In this document: positions 60,346 to 64,000 of the stretch, one piece after another
How positions within the stretch are numbered: the stretch's first letter is position 1
Layout: every line of letters starts with the position of its first letter
DNA from: Varroa destructor
Lineage: Eukaryota; Arthropoda; Arachnida; Mesostigmata; Varroidae
DNA: 64,000 bases
Direction of reading: 5' to 3'
Assembly (NCBI RefSeq): GCF_002443255.2
Contig: NW_019211456.1
Span: 24,669,061 to 24,733,060, forward strand
The notes under the pieces: generated by a model
Database searches by the model: none
What the model was told of the DNA's origin: nothing
Seen by the model: only the letters and a program-made list of their open reading frames with translations
Program-made: the position numbers and the translations under genes

Positions 60346-62525
60346 ACCTAAAGTACACACTGAACTACTCCTTGAGGTCGGCTACTATGATGACAACAGT
60401 TATAGTCAAAATAACAGCAACGACAACAACAACAACAGCGACAGCAGATGCAGCAGTCCGAATGCCGGATGATTTCAACAGTCAAAACAAGCCAAAGCAA
60501 CAACATCGACTCAAGAATTAATGCAGTCATAGTCGATAAGCGTATGACGCAGCGAAGCAAAGAGACGAAAAAAATCTAACAAAGATAAGAGGACCAATGC
60601 CTCTCGCAGAATTGACCTCGATTGTCTCGAAAGGAAACGTGTTGTACTGTTGTTCGTGAAACGCGACCTGCGTGAAAGCGGCTACGAGAGATGCGAGACC
60701 GTCATGATGAGGTTCCAGCCGCAACGAACTCATAAGGGGCGGTTATAATTTATTATTATTGTTATTAGAATGCCCATAGTGAAGCGGTGAACGAGAAAGC
60801 TGAGATAGGGAAGAATGCGCCAAATGCTTGCGATTATGATGATGACAACGACGAGTCTAAACCAAAAACAATGAAAAAGATTTAACCGGCCCAAAAGTTA
60901 AGCCATCTAAGGCAATATTTAGCGGCCGCCCTGCAGCGAGTGTAGGGGCCTTGTGTATAATAGAGAGTTAAATGACTTCTTGTGTAGATAAAGAAAATGA
61001 AATAAGACAATATACCTAACCGCCCGCCTATGTATAGGCTAGTTGACAGTAGATAGAAGCTTCTCACAAGTCAAAAAGGACAAAAGACATGGCGAGAACA
61101 GGGCGCAAATGAACTAAACATGTAGGCAAAATGTAGAAAAGGTGTGCAACAGCCAAAAGTACAGTCGTTCTGCTAGATAGCGCCGTTGATGCTGAGACCG
61201 AGTTGTAGTTGTTTCACTACGAAGAATTTGCGTTGCATTGAGCTTGTTACCATTGTGTGAGCGAGGACTCGCCGAGTAAACGTGGATACTCGTGCATACA
61301 GCATATGGGAAGAGGGAACTTGCAGTAGTCGATCGCTACACGTAGTAACAAGCTGAATGATGAGGATAGCAAGCACGACAGTGATTAACACCATAAAACA
61401 ATGGTACAATAATGATGCATTTGTTAATCCAGAGCCCCATTTGTGGCTAGCCATAGTAAATGTTCGACGCCTCGAAAGCTAGACTCGATCGTGCTTCATT
61501 GCCAAAAATTCTACGGCTAAATTGAGCGGCGCAAAGTACGCCGGGGAAGATATACAAATCGAGAGTGGCATTACGATCTAACAAAGAGAAAAACAATGAT
61601 GTTTCAGGCTAAACAGAACTGTGGACTGATGTCAACTGAAATGAAAGCCAGTTCCTAAATACAAGTTTACTATACAAACGGTCGCCAATGGATCATTCTA
61701 TTTCTATCCAGTCAGTCAGAAACCGGGTACTCAATAGTTGTTACATTGACCTAGATCGTACGAGGCGTCTTGATGAGCCGTTCATGTTGGTTGGGTATCA
61801 CAGTGGAACGAATTTCTCTAATTATTTGGCATACATTAGCAATTGGTCAGTCTCTATTGCGGACCCATGCCGATGATTATTGCGGTTATAATTATTATCG
61901 TTACTATTAATGGCCTATCTATTCGATTAGTATTATTATTGTTCAGAGATAGATCAGACGACGGCGCGTGGAGCGTCCTGCGCTGTTCTGGCCTTTCGGC
62001 CGGCCCTATACATATATTAGGGACAGTTCGAATATTTATGATCCTATCAGCAATCTGGTTTTTTGGTCGTCGTAGCACATGGGAACAAGCCATTAGTGTA
62101 AAGACGTGTTATGGTGAGAACTCGCGGATTGTCGCAGCGTGACTATGCCAATGGGGTATTCCTCTGCTAAACTACTATTCGATTACATTGCATGCGATGA
62201 AATTCACTGGGTCAAAATGTGACGTCCTCTTTGACACAACAAAAAAAAAGGGTCCCACCACTTGTTACTCCGCATTGCATCAGTGCTTCAATGTTAGCCA
62301 ATGTGCCATACTTACTCCGCCCTTTTGGGGATTGTAGGTGTCGTGTCAGCCGCTGCAGAATCTCGCTATTAGGTCTCTGCTGGGCCAGACAGCTTTTCCC
62401 AAAGGCGAATTGACCGTCGATAGGTCATTATCATCAGTCACTATATAGCCAAAGATCTACCAGTTACATTTCTAGCTACCAAACAGCGATACTGAGGTTA
62501 GGACGTCTGCACCATCACGAGAGAG

Positions 62526-62531
62526 ATTAAA
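62526..62531 (+). promoter_or_regulatory. Candidate poly(A) signal variant (ATTAAA) downstream of ending B
   Basis: This is the first common poly(A) hexamer variant I see after the ending B stop, about 2.2 kb downstream. A canonical AATAAA follows at 63238-63243. Neither is supported by more than the hexamer. Confidence 0.18.
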
Positions 62532-63354
62532 TCTGCGTGAAACGATACCGGTGGGAAAATGGAACTTTTTACACTAAGACGCAGAAAAAATTACAGTAAT
62601 TTCACAAATACTATGTATTTAGTAGAAAAACGCGAATGCAGAATGGGGTCGGCCAGGCAATGTTAGAGCGGAGTACCTGAGCATGGGGTGCGCCGTTAGA
62701 AGCAACTACGCGATGCCTATAGTGCGATAAATAAGTAGGAAAGTCCGTGTTATGATAACGTATGGTTATAAGCCGTAAGACCTTTTTTGGCGACACTACG
62801 AGGGCCCGATGTTGGAAATAGTAAACTTGGATAGCAAGACATAAAAAGGTACCTTCGACATGGACGTTAGGGAGGAAATTTATTGATGTTTCAAACTGAT
62901 GATTGGGTGAAGAATCTTCTAAAGCTTCTTGGGACCGACCTCAGTGGTCTAGCAAGACCGTCAAGGGTATCGGGAGGGGCAAGCGTTGGCAAACTCATCG
63001 AAGTTGATTAGCAGGAGGTTAAATCCCGCCGAAACCGTTAATAATGATGAGAGCAATAATATCTGTAGTACTAACTATTAACTGTATTTCTATATTACCA
63101 AAAAATATTGCTATATGGAACGGATTAGCTAGAACGACATGTACCGCAGGAATCGTGCGGATGTCCGTGACCAGTAATAACAACCACAACAAAAACAGAG
63201 TAGAAGTAATTTTAGTTGTAGCACGAGTAAAGACGAAAATAAATAGGACTATGTAGAAAATAGGACGTCAACTGCGACTGTGTAAAGAATACGGCCGCTA
63301 AAATAATTACAGATGATGATAGTAACAGGAAAAAAATCGAGAAATCAGGTTTAT

Positions 63355-63356
<2 letters not shown>

Positions 63357-63413
<57 letters not shown>

Positions 63414-63422
63414 TGTGTGTGT
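63357..63422. repeat. (GT)n microsatellite
   Basis: About 32 GT units with one GA interruption, 385 bp before the assembly gap. Confidence 0.94.
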
Positions 63423-63806
63423 ATTTGTCGAGTGTCTGCGTTTGTCATTTGGTATATTGGTATTTAGTGCATTTTGAGAGGTTGAGACGGTGCCTTACTT
63501 GGAAAGTAGTCGCCAGAGCTAGATGCTCAAGCCTGCTGCTGTACAACCAACAATTACTAGAGCTCTCCTTTGATTATTATATACACATACGATACGGGAG
63601 AGTGACACGATGTTATTCAGATGATGACTGCTATTATTAAGATATTAGTTAGAAAAATACTAATTAACGACAGTGGTGCTAGTTATTGATACTGTATCAA
63701 TATACTGACAACGACGACGATGATTGATGACAATGAACGCCAAAGAGTTTTGTTCTTTAATTTACAAAATAACAACGATAATAAAAATACTAGTAACAAC
63801 ACTATA

Positions 63807-63906
63807 NNNNNNNNNNNNNNNNNNNNNNNNNNNNNNNNNNNNNNNNNNNNNNNNNNNNNNNNNNNNNNNNNNNNNNNNNNNNNNNNNNNNNNNNNNNNNN
63901 NNNNNN
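63807..63906. other. Assembly gap of exactly 100 N
   Basis: One hundred consecutive N, the usual placeholder for a gap of unknown length. It lies in AT-rich sequence about 380 bp after a long GT repeat. Translations that cross it are meaningless. Confidence 0.99.
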
Positions 63907-64000
63907 ATACATACTAAATTAATAAATAAGGAGAACAAGGATAACTATATGATATTATTAGTATAAACAGTAAGGAGACAGTGCACGAATGAGCTGAGCC

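Larger units (their letters stand above)
60346..64000. other. 3' UTR and flank of ending B; no further gene seen
   Basis: It starts with CAA/CAG-rich sequence (60.4-60.5 kb) just after the stop, then AT-rich DNA. A weak tRNA-like A-box/B-box pair lies at 62938-63027, a long (GT)n at 63357-63422 and the gap at 63807. I see no open frame with a domain. Confidence 0.5.

Noticed and set aside
59904..60521. 205-codon ORF, the longest in the window
   Set aside because: It overlaps the ending B terminal exon in another frame; only the exon frame completes zinc finger B2.

Overview
The window reads as nuclear DNA of an animal, most likely an arthropod. It has GT-AG introns with branch points and pyrimidine tracts, TGEKP-type C2H2 zinc-finger exons, very many di- to tetranucleotide microsatellites, no sign of CpG loss, and long stretches with no coding signal. 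A 100-N scaffold gap lies near the right end. I cannot fix the order; a mite or another chelicerate would fit, but that is a guess. There are no operons, rRNA genes, CRISPR arrays or bacterial signals.

The only gene I can support is on the + strand in the right third of the window. It is the 3' part of a C2H2 zinc-finger transcription factor with two different endings. Ending A is an exon at 42661-43287 spliced to a terminal exon at 43628-43722. It encodes a low-complexity Gly/Ser/Ala/Pro linker, an amphipathic helix-like patch and two zinc fingers, then stops. Ending B, 15 kb downstream, is three exons (58688-58801, 59317-59514, 59879-60345). It encodes an Ala-rich lead-in, a second and clearly related pair of fingers, and an Ala/Ser/Pro-rich tail. 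Every splice junction I could place is phase 1. The exon before ending A is not found, so the N-terminus, possibly a BTB domain by analogy with lola, broad, tramtrack and fruitless, is probably outside the window. The simplest model is one gene that joins a common N-terminus to alternative finger pairs and so to different DNA targets; two adjacent paralogous genes remain possible.

Layout: 1-42660 has no recognisable gene and at least its right end is intron. It includes triplet-rich, strand-biased DNA at about 14.9-19.5 kb and 29-38.5 kb. 42661-43722 is ending A. 43723-58687 holds the presumed 3' UTR of A (first AATAAA at 45700), then a long interval with the densest microsatellites in the window: AT palindromes, GTGA/GACA/GGCA, GAC/GAT and GA/GGGA tracts. 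57354 follows a near-perfect 3' splice site with no assigned exon. 58688-60345 is ending B. 60346-64000 is 3' flank with a long GT repeat and the assembly gap.

The best second-look items are the paralogous finger pairs behind phase-1 junctions, the roughly 150-nt AG-free zone after a distal TACTAAC upstream of ending A (a mark of regulated splicing), and the orphan 3' splice site at 57354. Minor items include two minus-strand exon-like segments and several tracts likely to form non-B DNA.
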